The position numbers were made by a program, and so were the translations under genes. A stretch of DNA of 64,000 bases. It comes from Notospermus geniculatus. Its lineage: Eukaryota > Nemertea > Pilidiophora > Heteronemertea > Lineidae. The stretch spans positions 461,639 through 525,638 of the forward strand of contig NMRB01000016.1 in NCBI GenBank assembly GCA_002633025.1. Reading direction: 5' to 3'. Of the stretch, positions 32,180-43,305 are shown piece after piece. Each line of letters opens with the position of its first letter. Position 1 is the first letter of the stretch. Below the pieces are notes generated by a model. The model had not been told where the DNA came from, ran no database searches, and worked only from the letters and a program-made list of their open reading frames with translations.

Positions 32180-35100
32180 TCAGAAGTCAATGACAGCTCT
32201 GTCACCGAATTTGAAACACAGTTTCTTCGGGTAGCGACCGTCTTTCGGCACGTCGGCAAAATAACCGGCTGTCCTTGAGAATCTGAAAGGTAATTCAGGG
32301 GGATTGTTAGCACATGGTGGGAATGCGCCCTGTGTAGAAAACTAGGGCATGATCGGGCCTAGGGGACGAAATATGATGACAAAGATGACAAAGATCTTTG
32401 TCACACCAATCAACAAGAACCTGAGTCAAACAATGGAGGGGATGCGCCCCCCCCCCCCCNGTTTGATATCAGTGAATGATATCTTTTTAAATACTCCACA
32501 TAAGTCATGGAAACTGCGGAAAAAGAGATTTCTGTAACGCGTCCCATTCTCAAGTTGACAATGCCAGGCATGCCACGACAGTTTATTTGCCGGTGTTTTA
32601 TGTATTCGCCGGGTGACCTGGTTCCAAAATAGTTGGACTTGACCATGCCGACCATTCAACCGGAAATAAGTGTGCTTTCGTGTTTGAAGGCACTGTGAGT
32701 TCGTGCCCCAAAATTTCATTAGCATACCGATTTGGCAATGGGCCTACATATTGCAAAAACTGTCCTAATAATTCACTGAGCATTCAAGTTGAAGACATAC
32801 AAAATGACAAAAGGAATTCTATGTCGATATTCCGTGGGCGGCTTCGGACGATTTCATTCTCAATGATATGCCTAAGTAGAGTGGGGGTTGGTCCCCTCAC
32901 AACACGCCTCTGCCAAGACAACCGGCTTCAAGGACCGCTAAGATTTGGGCAAAATTTGTGGATCTTTTCATTTTGACCCCTAGAATCAGGACGTGAGCGT
33001 GTATGTCAAATAAAAATCGAGTTGGTTATCCATGGGCAACTCAACCATAGAAAGCTATGGACAGTCGGTTGTGTCATTGGTCTCAGCGCAAGTCACGGAA
33101 ACCCGAGGATGGGTAATTGCCCGCATGGGCAAATTTCGCGCAGAGCAACGCCTTACTAAATTTTACCCAAAATGGTCCTACCTCAATGCCCGGCTGAGTT
33201 TCTCATAGGTCATATGTTCGTTGTTCTTCTTTCCACCCCACAGGTTTGCGACTGTCTCCGACTGGACGATCCTGAATATGCCATTCGCTTTGTCCTCCCA
33301 CTTGATGATGCGAGGGTTACACTGGCTGTTCTTCAACAAGCCCGCAATGAATTCCCAAAGTCGGTTTCCCTTTCCTGAAACAAGGAGTCAAACCTTTGGA
33401 CCTTTTCACGGATTTATCGAGCAGAAGGTATGAAAAACATAAAATATAACATTGTCGTATTTCGCCGGCCAATTTGATGACCCCCCGCGAGTGTTCTTAG
33501 CATCTTTCTTACCGATTAAGCTGGATAAATTTCGAAAGGTGCTCCTCCTAGTGTGAATTTTGTCGCGCAAGTTGGTTTTAAATGGGCAATCACCATTGTT
33601 GGTTTCTTTTCGACTGACGCCTTGACCAGCGACACAAACGGTTTTCCATAGTTTTCTAGAATCCGAATTGCCGGTAGAAAGCCAACTTGCGCGGGTAAAC
33701 TCTCACGTGGAGGCGCGGCGTATGGCAGATTCCTTCGTTTCTACTATACATGTATCTCACCTCGCCTTGGTTTGACATCTGGTTCGCTGTCCGAACTCTC
33801 ATCCCCGCTCGACGAATGGAGAGACCGTTTATGGGTCCGTCGTTTCTGGTGCCTGTTCGGCTTCATTTGAATCCGCCTTGACTTGCCAATATTCTCGAGT
33901 CGGGCCGAAGTGGGGCACGGAGAGGGTGGAGAATAATAACAACTCTGCATTGGTGGCTGGCGAGGGTAGGGACCGTAAGCGGAGGGCGAGTCGTAGCCTG
34001 TGTCGAAGGAGTCTTGCAATGATGTCTGATACGAGTGTTCTGCGACGGGATTTTGCGTCATGACCAGTGGTAGATTCTCCAGGCTCCTTGGGTTTGGGTT
34101 CAGCGAGTAGGTATGCTGACCGATCTTCACGTCCAGTGTTTCTGGTTGGTCCTCGAAGCTCACCGGTTCCTGCTTCACTTTTAGACCTCCGGTGAAGAAT
34201 TCGTCCTCGTCGGTGACTGGGAAGCCGAACATCGGACCGTTGCTTTCATCGGAATCTGAAAAGTGTGTAATGGAAGGAGGAAGTTAGGTTGGCCCTTATC
34301 TAAGGCAGTCTGCCTCTTGACTTGGAGACGGATCGAGTCACACGTTTCCTGACACTTTTGTACAAAAATATTTGTGTAGGCCCTAATGGTTTGTAGGAAA
34401 ATGACCAAATATTTGCATCCAATTATCGATGTATGAACTGACAATCATGATTGTTCAATTGAATTTCTAGGGGGGACTTGATAAATATGCCAACATGTAT
34501 GTATGGACAGGGCGGGCCCCAGGACATAGACTGAGATGCATGACATGAAAGAGCGAAGCGAGATTTTTTTATTATTCAGTGATTGTTAAAGGTTAATAAC
34601 AGCAAAGCCGCAGATGAAGAAGTAAAAGCTTACAGGCAGAAGAGGGATATTTAACATCCTGTTCGGAAACACTTCTTAGGAATCTGTAAATGTCTTGGCC
34701 ATAGTTAGGATCTCTGGTCATGAGATCGTCTTCAGACATTGAGCAGAGTCGTTCACCGTTAACATGACGGAACCGTTCCCCGTAAAATGTTCGGATATCA
34801 AAGCCAGATTGCTCGCTGAAGTGATGCAAGAAGCCCATGACCTCGGTTTTTGACCATCGCTGCGGATGTTTGTAGCGCCAGTCGTCAAGAGAGTCTAGGG
34901 AGAAACGGGAAAGGGAGTTTTAGCCTTCGTGAATTGCCTTGCTGTCCAAATGAAAATACATGTAAAATACAACCAAAAAACTCGGTGTCAGGTTGCTCCG
35001 TGCCTGGATACCAATTTTGGCCATCTGATTGTGTGACCAAAATAAGGGAATATTTTTGGTTTTACTCAAAAAAAACTGTCTTCACATCCTAGAAATCCTG

Positions 35101-37150
35101 CACGATTCGTATCAAAAGTACATGTGTTTTCTTTTTGTTGGCATACTAATGTTTTTCAAATGACTACACTCTTAGAAAAAAAAGGTTCTAAAAGGGCTCT
35201 TTGCTGCCACTGTGGGAGAACCCTCTAAAAGGGTTCTATATAAAACCCTATGGGTCCACAAAGAACCCTTAAAGGTTCCAAATAGAACCCTAAGGTTCCA
35301 ATTGGAACCTTTAACGGTTCTTTATGGACCTATAGGGTTCTATATAGAATTCTTTTAGAGTGTTCTCCCACAGTGGCAGCAAAGAACCCGTTTAGAACCT
35401 TTTTTCTAAGAGTGTACCCTGTCTGACGTCAAAATCAAAACAAATATAAACCACTCAGTACTCTGGTGAATGCGTCAAACTACTCTGAATCAAAAAGGAG
35501 AATTTATAAAAATGCTGGCAGTGATTGTACATGTATCTTGTGTCTGCAAACGTCCCACAATATTTAAAATGCATTTGTCATACAAGTGCAACAACATTAG
35601 TTGCAGCGGACAAATTCCCCGAGTCCTTAGATACGCATGGTTACGGGTCAACATACGGGCACCTATCATGCTGTATCCAATCAGGTGCACCGTTATTGTG
35701 ATCCGCTACCAACAAAATGGGTGATGCACTTTTGAGCTGCTGTTTATTCTGCAAAACGGGGCGGAAAATACCGCAAAAAAACTTTAAATTACTATTTCAT
35801 TTTATTTGGTTCTCCAGTGAGGTTTCCTCCAAAAATACACCAAAATTTGCATGATTATAGAAAAGTATAAAAGCTACGAGAATGACCCGCCCCGTTTTCG
35901 CAGACAGGTTATAAACATTATGTACAGTATACATACAGTCGTATTAAAATTATCGTGCATGCAGTGTTAGGCGGTCAGTAGCTAGATAGAGGTACTGCTT
36001 TCTAACTGGGGTGACTTAAAATTTTAATTCGTGGATTCCAAAAATGATGAAGTACGAATTCTCCTCCAAATGAGAGCGAAATGAAACGGTTTCCAAATAT
36101 TAACAAAAGAAAATTAATGAAATTTAAATTAGAATTAATTCTTACCATGAGATTGCATGTACTGCATGACAGTGCTGGGGATTGAATCATCAGACGAGGT
36201 ATTTGAAGACAGACTTGACATGGACGATGTCGAGGACTCCAACAAAGTGTAGGTTTTAGGAATCTCAACACTATCCCTCCAAGGATCCGGCTCATCGTAC
36301 ATGGCGCTATCCGGTTCGATTTCAGTGGCTGTCCACCGATCTGCGAAACTGTAGGAGCCAGTGTCGTAGTCCATCTCGCCAGACTGAAAAAGACACGAAA
36401 TTCCTAAACTTCTTGTCGGTTCGGACAGCGTAGGCCTACTATCATGTCATGACCAGCACGGACTCAAAAACATGACCCAGTCCGCATGCGCACAATGTCT
36501 GTCAATATTCTCGATATTTTTGTGTTTATGGAGAAAAAGGAAGATTAATGATGAAATTAAGATGCATACCACAAAAATATGAAGCTGCCCAATTAGCAGA
36601 AACAGGCTAATGAAGCACTTAAGTGGGCAATAAGATTTAAGTACGAGAGATATCTATATCATCATGCCGGATTTAATCTCCCCCCACGTAATGGGATTTA
36701 GACCAGACTATTTTTAAAAAGGTTTTAGGCTGTGTATTTTGAAAACCCATACATGTACAACTGACGGAGGGATTTCGGAACGGCCTCATCATCATATTTT
36801 TGTGCTTTCTCTTTCTTTGGTCTCATCACCATAAATGGTAGGGTTAAGTTTGAAATAGGGTATTATTATATCAAAAGCTACGACGACAACCAAGTCTAAA
36901 GTCCGCAAAATTATTCTATCCATCTTTTTAGAAGTCAATTTTTGCTTGGTAATTTACTTGATAACTCCAGGCAGGCTGAAAGGCGTGGTTGTGCCGACTA
37001 TAAAATAGTTTTCATGAACACTCAAAATAATCTTCTGAAACAAATTATGTAACCAATTGACGAAAATGTGATTCTTTGGCACTGGAAATACGCTAGATAC
37101 ATACTCACCCCCAACATGTCATCGCTTCCCTGATATATAGGTGGTACCAT
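32180..37150 (-). CDS. ETS-family transcription factor, ESE (ELF3/ELF5/EHF)-like, complete
   Basis: Six coding exons on the minus strand: 37150-37109, 36383-36146, 34894-34634, 34255-33761, 33374-33182 and 32282-32180. Every junction is in phase, giving 443 residues. Residues 95-170 match a Pointed (SAM_PNT) domain: 'WSKTEVMGFLHHF' and 'VNGERLCSMSEDDL'. Exon 4 is acidic then Ser- and Arg/Lys-rich. Exon 5 opens the ETS domain: LWEFIAGLL, IKWEDKANGIFRIVQSE, NLWGGKKNN and MTYEKLSRALR, typical of the ESE group. Both DNA-contacting arginines of the recognition helix are present. Exon 6 continues FSRTAGYFADV and KKLCFKFG, so the usual Tyr-Tyr-Tyr after the helix is absent. ESE factors control epithelial genes in vertebrates. 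An acceptor at 37173 shows that an upstream 5' UTR exon exists. Confidence 0.92.
32448..32460. other. Poly-C run ending in N (assembly join)
   Basis: About a dozen C followed by one N. It resembles the poly-G and N artefact at 22081. It falls just downstream of the ETS acceptor for exon 6, in intron 5. Confidence 0.6.
33541..33715. mobile_element. Hairpin MITE, CTTGCGCAAGTTGGCT family, copy 3
   Basis: The left arm TGTCGCGCAAGTTGG and right arm GCCAACTTGCGCGGG then CTCACGTGGAGG match the copy at 6367-6530, including the internal ATGGGCAATCACCATT. It lies in intron 4 of the ETS gene. Confidence 0.7.
35167..35414. mobile_element. 248-bp foldback MITE with CACTCTTAGAAAAAA ends and TA target
   Basis: It begins CACTCTTAGAAAAAAAAGG and ends with the reverse complement CTAAGAGTG, flanked by TA on both sides (35165 and 35415). 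The arms pair along nearly their whole length (GGTTCTAAAAGGG, CTGCCACTGTGGGAGAA, CTATATA..CCTATGGGTCC) and are rich in AAGAACC / GGTTCTT. The same end type is widespread in fish and invertebrate MITEs. It lies in ETS intron 2. Confidence 0.85.
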
Positions 37151-37173
37151 TTTGTCTGATTCGCGCAGAGTTT

Positions 37174-38960
37174 CTGAAAGAAAAATTGAAAAATTAAAAA
37201 CGTGATTCAACAGCGCAGACCTGTCACCTTGATGATAAGTGGTAACAGATAGTGCTGCCTTTCGCAACAATGATTCAATAAAACCGAAACAAGAAGCGTA
37301 ATTATGCATTGCTTTTGCCTCTTTCCCGCCGTAAAAATAATGGGATGAAATTAGTCTCGGCCTACACTATCGTGGGAAATTCTGTTTTTTTTTCAAATAC
37401 CTTTTTCTGACCGTTGGTACTTGGGACTGAGGCACCCTGTGAGCAAATAGGCGTACGAGCTGATTTGCAGGGCGTAAAAATGTATATACTGCGGGGAAGT
37501 CCGGGTACGCATCCGACCAGGGGTCTTTTCCGGCACATGAAAATAGGCCTAATCGCATCATTAAGCTGGGATTACCATAAGACAATCCCACTCTTGCGTC
37601 GCGTCTTATCTTATCGTACTATAAAATACTTATATAATTTCCTACGGATGTTCAAGGCCTGTTTCTGACCGGACCAGCGCTTCAATTCCGGAAACATCGC
37701 CAGATTCATTGATTTCGATTCTGAGGAAATGAGCTTTTCCCACGAAAAACAAAAGGCGGCTGCGGGATCGTATCTGGCTCGTTTCTGAGCCCAAATTGAT
37801 AAGATGAGAAACAGAGTTCGGACACTGGTGTGAGAGGAATGGTTGTCCTAAAAATACAAGTCCGAGTTACAATAGTCTGCCATAAGGTCATGTTTTCTAT
37901 GCCTTAGTTTAAAATCCCTGGTCGAAAAATGATACCGGACTAAGGTTCCAGGGGATTTATATTCCAGTCACACATGGACTCTCAGCCCCGTACGGCCTAA
38001 CAAGCAAGACAAAGATGTCGATTAAAATGAAAAGAGGCTTGAAATCAAAAATCTTCTAATCTCCAATGCAAATGAAAAGAATTGTAGGCCTACAGACTAT
38101 TTTGCATGGGAGAGGAAGATGAGTGTCATTGCACAGTCATGCAGCCCCTCCAAACCGATTTTTCGCAGAGGAAGTCAACTGCAATGGGGGGGGGGGATCA
38201 GGTCAAGTACACTGCACTTGACGAACCAACTGAAGGAAATGGAAAAAAAATCGATCAGAAATGTCGGCAAAAAACAAATTAGGGGAATCGTCGAATTAAG
38301 CCTACCTGTTCTGTTGGGCAAATAAAGATTTTTCGGGTGCTTCTTACTCCGGTGTCGCACAAAGTAATATTGGAAACTCACAAAAAAAGTTTGGAAGATT
38401 ATATACAAAATCACTGTCTGTTCGGTCTGTTGTCTCCGCGCAGATATTCGTTCTGTGAGAGCAGAACTCGCAATGATCGCAAACCTCATTTACGATATTG
38501 ATAATCATACCATGATCTATGATGCTATAAATAGCACAGTCGGGAATTCCCCTCAGCTGGGTCCGGGCGATAAAATCTCGTAGGCCAGCTGTGATTGGCT
38601 GCCTTCGAGGCCACTCCACCTTTATACAAGAAACGGACTGGTGGTTTTTTTTATGTTATCTCAAAGTGGTAAACACATACCAATAAAATGAGAATGCCCT
38701 ATTCATTTGGTATCAATGAATTCCAAGTAGCAGAGCTAATATCACGGAATAGCTTTGATATGGGTAGGCCTATGTCGGCCAAAGGAAAAGGTCCAATTGT
38801 TTATCTGCGACCTAGTTTTTCGTAGGCCAGTCGGATAGGCCGAGCCCAATCAGTGTTCTCCGCATGGCTTTTTGTTAGAGTGGCCCGCCCTTCCTTGGCA
38901 TTTTAGCACCCTACCTTAGCCACCCAACCTTGCAGCCCCAATTTTGTAATGGTTTTCTAT
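37174..38960. other. ETS upstream region
   Basis: It must contain the ETS promoter and a non-coding first exon, since exon 1 has a splice acceptor at 37173. No coding gene recognised. A TATA-like box and kappaB palindrome are at 38525-38552. Confidence 0.45.
38525..38552. promoter_or_regulatory. TATA/MEF2-like box next to a kappaB palindrome
   Basis: CTATAAATAG (38525-38534; CTATTTATAG on the other strand, also a MEF2 consensus) is followed by GGGAATTCCCC (38542-38552), a symmetric kappaB site. Read on the minus strand, kappaB lies just upstream of the TATA-like box, the order expected for a promoter transcribing toward the ETS gene 1.4 kb away. Assignment to that gene is inference. Confidence 0.4.
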
Positions 38961-38961
38961 T

Positions 38962-39003
38962 NNNNNNNNNNNNNNNNTCCCACACACACACACACACACA
39001 CAA
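38962..39003. other. 16-base N gap followed by (CA)n microsatellite
   Basis: N at 38962-38977 is a scaffold gap; a CACACA run of about 20 bp follows directly. Confidence 0.85.
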
Positions 39004-39479
39004 ACACACCTTAAATTGGTGACCACCCTATCTTAATTAGCAAAGTAAAAGGAAATCCTGAATTTCAAGGGTACCGCCCTCAATTAAGAAATCCATTTTA
39101 CCGGCGCGGGGGTTTCCGTAGTAGCGCTTTGATGATTTCACGAAACAGAAAAAGACGCCATACCGGTTTTGATAGTGATTCTAACCTGTCCAGCCACAGT
39201 TGCGGTTGGCCCGAAAGTTCGCTCAATGTTTTAATAATACACGTACCATTTTATTGGCAATACCTCACCGAGACTGGTGGTAATTTTGATTGTGGATATT
39301 TTGGCGTTTCAATCTATTCTAAATAGGCCTATTTTATCTGAGTTCTATCAAATGGGCCTGTGCGATGGACACCATAGCTTGAATGAAGCAAAATGAAAGC
39401 ACTGATCATGAGTTGGGATTTCCACAAAGGAATTCCCGTATATATATATAGTTTTATCGTGCACACGCATCCACGCTTC

Positions 39480-40045
39480 TGGCAGCCTCCTGTTGCCTGG
39501 ATACGAGTCAACCTCGTTCCCAGGGGTCGTTCGCTTTCTGACAATATGGCGGTCGCGTCACTAACCCCTCATCTTCGATGTAACGCAGTGGAGAGCAGAT
39601 CGGCCTTCGATTATCGAAGATGTAACCCCTGGCATCAGCTTTGGATTTAACGCACGTGATTGGTTGACGGGAAACCGTCAAATATATCCAAGAATATACC
39701 CAAAGAAATTTTCAAAATATTTTGGATCAAACCAGAAGGTTATCTATATCCAGGTTTGATGATTTTTTGTAAAAAGAATTTTAAAAAGCACTGGTTAGTA
39801 TTTCAAATTGATTATTTTGACTCGTGCTGCCACCTATACTTAGTCCAAGATTCCTGGATTAGCAACCGAAGCTGATTCCAGGGTAGACCACCTTGCAGTC
39901 GACATTCGTTCCTCGCCTGCTTCAGTGGGCTAATTCCAGGGGTTAGTGAGCGAGCGGTCCGAGGTTGTCTGAGCGAACTATACCCCTGGGGACGAGGTTG
40001 GATACGAGTTGGTCTTCAATGTATAGGTGGCAGCACCATATTTCC
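39480..40045. repeat. Nested inverted repeats flanking ATTCCAGGGGTTAGTGA / TCACTAACCCC
   Basis: GGATACGAGTCAACCTCGTT with CCCAGGGG at 39498-39528 pairs with CCCCTGGGGACGAGGTTGG then ATACGAG at 39973-40010. TGCTGCCACCTATACTT at 39827 pairs with GTATAGGTGGCAGCA at 40020. Inside, ATCTTCGATGTAAC / CGAAGATGTAACCCC forms a further hairpin at 39570-39630. Probably remnants of one or more non-autonomous DNA elements. Confidence 0.6.
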
Positions 40046-40058
40046 ACTGTTCGGGTAG

Positions 40059-42382
40059 TCTCGGTCACCCAGCCGCTGTTTCGAATCTGGGTTTCGAACA
40101 AGCATCTGGGTCATAACGCCACTTTTTCTGTTACGAGCAGACCAAGATCCTGGTCTGGATGCTGATTGGCTAATCAGGGACAGAGCTAGTCATTCATTCC
40201 CATCCGCCGATTCCTCCCATTCGAAAATCACAATCCGGCTGCTGATTGGGCAAGAGAAGTGATCATGTGACCTCATCATGGCGACGACCACATAATGTCA
40301 GTTGGGATTTCTCGACCTCGTCTACCATACGGATACACAATTCCTGCTTAGTTTTCAGCCTGATATTCAACTCCAATAAGTTGATGCTGTCCAGTAAGCT
40401 GTCTCAGATCACTTCACCCGATCGATTCATTGCCAGATTCAGACATTTTGGAAGGTTGTGAGGTGAAATTTTATCCATCAATGGAAGCAGCCATCTTATG
40501 TCACGTGACCTGCTACAGCATTACCCACAATGCACTGTATCACAAGAATAACGGCGTTCTGGGCCAGACGTTTGTGTAGCAGTACTGCGGAACGAAACGG
40601 CTGGCTGCGCGAGACTACTGTTCGGGTGGCACTGAGCAAAGCTGATGGCGTTATTCAAATGCTGGATTGACCTCTGCCCCCAATTTGCATGTTTTGGTAC
40701 AGCTGCCTCTGCCATTTTTTCTCCGTCCCCGCGTCATTAGTTAAAGTTCAACATTTTGTGTATTTTCGTTGTTTGCCCACTTTCAGGCCAGTAATCTGAT
40801 AAAAAGGGGAAAATTCATGCCTCTCTGTCTTTCGGTCATGTCGGTGGGGCAAGGTGCAATTGAAAATTTAAAAATCGCCATTACTTTTTTTCACTTCTTC
40901 GTTTTACATGAATCGCATGCCTCCTGGAGGGTTGTCAGTGAGTTTAAGCGGCCTGTCGTATCCACCGTGCGATATTTTTGCACAATAAAGCTAAGCGCAC
41001 ATGTCCGACAAAACTCGATCCGTTAGGGGTGCTTTTAACCCTAGGGAACCCACGGGGTCAAATTTGACCCACCTATTTGGGGACCCAGGGTAAGCAACCA
41101 TATGAAGGAAACATTTAAATTTTACCACTAATGCCCAAAGGGCTATATTTGACCCCACCAGGCGAGACATCTGGTGGCCAATCCTTGAACTAACTTCTGT
41201 AGGCCTGACTGAACATGGCACTGCTCAATTATTGGTGTGTGGACTGTGATGTCTGACGTGGGTAATCGCCTGATGTTGCGTCGATAGATAAGCACCAGAG
41301 ATTATGGGTAGATATATCAATGTTTTAGATGTTATAGATCATATACATCCACTTTTTGAATACTTTTTAGCAATTTCAACATGTTTGGGGAGGCCTAGCT
41401 CCAACTTCCGTGTTCCAGATATGACCCATTGGGTTTTTAGGTAACCTGAGACCCAGTAGGTCATATCTGGCTTATGTACTGTAACTTTATTTTTGTCGTG
41501 TATTTTGCATGTAGAATGGCTAATCATCCATGAAAAATACAACTGCATCAGGTATTGGACCATCTAGATGCTGATGATGGTGATTTCGGAAGTGACGATG
41601 ACACGTACTGACAGAAAAAGTGACTCTGATGATCCAAATGTTGCAGAAAGTCCACAAACTATCATGTTATCTGAACAGATAACATAGAGTTTCAGTTTCA
41701 TGAAGCTTGACTGTACTTTTGGGGTGTGATGGTGCGTGTGGGTGGGGAGGGTGGGGAGGTGCGGGAGGGGGGTGCATGTGCGAAGGGAGGGTGATTCCTG
41801 AATTAGGTTGAATTGATTTGAATGTTTCATGGTTATAAATTGTTGCTAATACATTTGAAACACACCATTGTCACTTTTGTTTATGTAATCAGATTCAATA
41901 CATGACAGGTATGGCTTCAGACAACATCCGCAATGACCCGGTGGGTCATATTTGACCCAAACTTAAAATGTAGGTCAACAGATTGATATTGCCAAAAATG
42001 TTTGATTTTATGTTTTCTGGGTCTACAAAGATTACTTTACCAAGATATCATAATTTTCCTCATACTGGAAAGCACTTTGGGTTCCCTAGGGTTAAAGTCG
42101 ACTGACCCAACGCTGTCGACTCGTCATTCAGCCAGGACAGTCGATTTTAACAGACACCCCTAATATAACGCATTGAGTTTTGTCGGACATGTGCTCTAAG
42201 CTTAAAGGGCCACAGTATTGCTTCCCAATCCTGCGTTACACCTACCCGCGTTAAGGGGGAGACCTCTATTAACGACTTGGTAAACTACCGCATGCAACTA
42301 GTCTCGCGCAGCCAGCCGTTTCGTTCCGCAGTACTGCTACACAAACTTGTTCGATCCCCAGCGGCTGGGTGACCGAGACTGT
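40059..42382. repeat. 2.3-kb inverted-repeat element containing a nested piggyBac-like insertion
   Basis: Outer arms: GTCTCGGTCACCCAGCCGCTG near 40058 and its complement CAGCGGCTGGGTGACCGAGAC near 42360. Middle arms: TGTGTAGCAGTACTGCGGAA with CGAAACGGCTGGCTGCGCGA at 40571-40614 and the complement at 42305-42350. Inner arms: CACATGTCCGACAAAACTC at 40998 and the complement near 42175. The order of arms is mirror symmetric around the insertion at 41039-42091. No transposase ORF. Confidence 0.65.
41039..42091. mobile_element. piggyBac-like non-autonomous element, TTAA target duplication
   Basis: TTAA (41035-41038) precedes CCCTAGGGAACCCA and the mirror TGGGTTCCCTAGGG is followed by TTAA (42092-42095). 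TTAA duplication with CCCT ends is the piggyBac superfamily signature. Internally, GGTCAAATTTGACCC at 41057 and GGTCATATTTGACCC near 41944 give sub-terminal palindromes. 1053 bp, no long ORF, so mobilised only in trans if at all. Confidence 0.85.
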
Positions 42383-42489
42383 AATCATACATTCTCCAAC
42401 ACTGGGGCGAAATGCTTAACTACAGTATTGGAGCATGGTGCCGGTGGCGCCGGCTGTCGACAGAAAGATGCAATACAGTGGTCCTTTAA

Positions 42490-42726
42490 GGCCGTTTAGA
42501 CGACAGGCAAAAATCCACATGCGATCCGATCGAATCCCCGGGATCGAATCCGATTGTGGTTCAAAACTCTTGCGTGTAAATGCTACCCAATGCGGTACAA
42601 TGTGGATTTTGGACCGCATAGGAGCACATACGAGCACATTCGAATCCGTCTAAACGCAAATGAGACCCGATACGGGTCGATCGGATCGAATCTGAATGTG
42701 TTTTTTGGCTTGTCGTCTAAACGGCC
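42490..42726. mobile_element. 237-bp hairpin MITE with GGCCGTTTAGACGACA ends
   Basis: GGCCGTTTAGACGACAGGC at the left pairs with GCTTGTCGTCTAAACGGCC at the right. Further pairing runs through GATCCGATCGAATC and TGCTC/GAGCA. The interior repeats GATCGAATC-type words. No coding potential. Confidence 0.8.
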
Positions 42727-43205
42727 CCAATATGAGGGTCAAATTGTGCAATCCATTATGCCAGAAACACATGACACCCATTTTGGCCCTGTATTGTGCA
42801 ATAATGTTATACGTGAATGAACTGGTTTTGTGATGTTTTTGCAAAGTGGGGTAAATACCCGGGGTAAATACGTACGTATCTGAATGCACTGACTGCCCTT
42901 CAAGATACAATGTGTAACTATTGATTATGCTGTCATTTGGTGATCACGTTCAGTCGATCAGGCCCGGCAGGATGTTTGTGTCGGCCTGCATGGTTGATTT
43001 CAGCCACGCCTTAATTCCGATTTTAGTGAAACAGACATCTGCATCACTGAAAACTCCGTCACTCGCCTACATAAAACTGGTTGCAATTATGCAAACGAAG
43101 GGTAGTTTGAACTCTCGTCTGATGTCCGCGAAAACGAAAACCGTGTCAATTCAATCATTTTGTTCCATAAGAGTGATCTGATGTAATGGATGATGACATG
43201 ACGGA
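42727..43205. other. Region upstream of the sulfurtransferase gene
   Basis: No gene recognised. It leads into the TATA box at 43206. Confidence 0.4.
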
Positions 43206-43213
43206 TATATAAG
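43206..43213 (+). promoter_or_regulatory. TATA box of the sulfurtransferase gene
   Basis: TATATAAG lies 100 bp before the ATG at 43306. An initiator-like TTCACTCAC follows at about 43235, the right distance for a start site. Confidence 0.65.
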
Positions 43214-43305
43214 CAGGTCCGACATACCCGAACTTCACTCACTGCTCGCCAGAGAAGGAGACTTTCAGTTCGTCAAGATACGCTTTGTTTCCGAGGACTG
43301 GAAAG

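Noticed and set aside
33172-33433. Plus-strand ORFs over the ETS exon
   Set aside because: They are antisense shadows; the minus strand encodes the ETS domain.
43285-43305. Upstream TTG-initiated extension of the sulfurtransferase
   Set aside because: Not an ATG; the ATG at 43306 is 100 bp from the TATA box and gives the expected family length.
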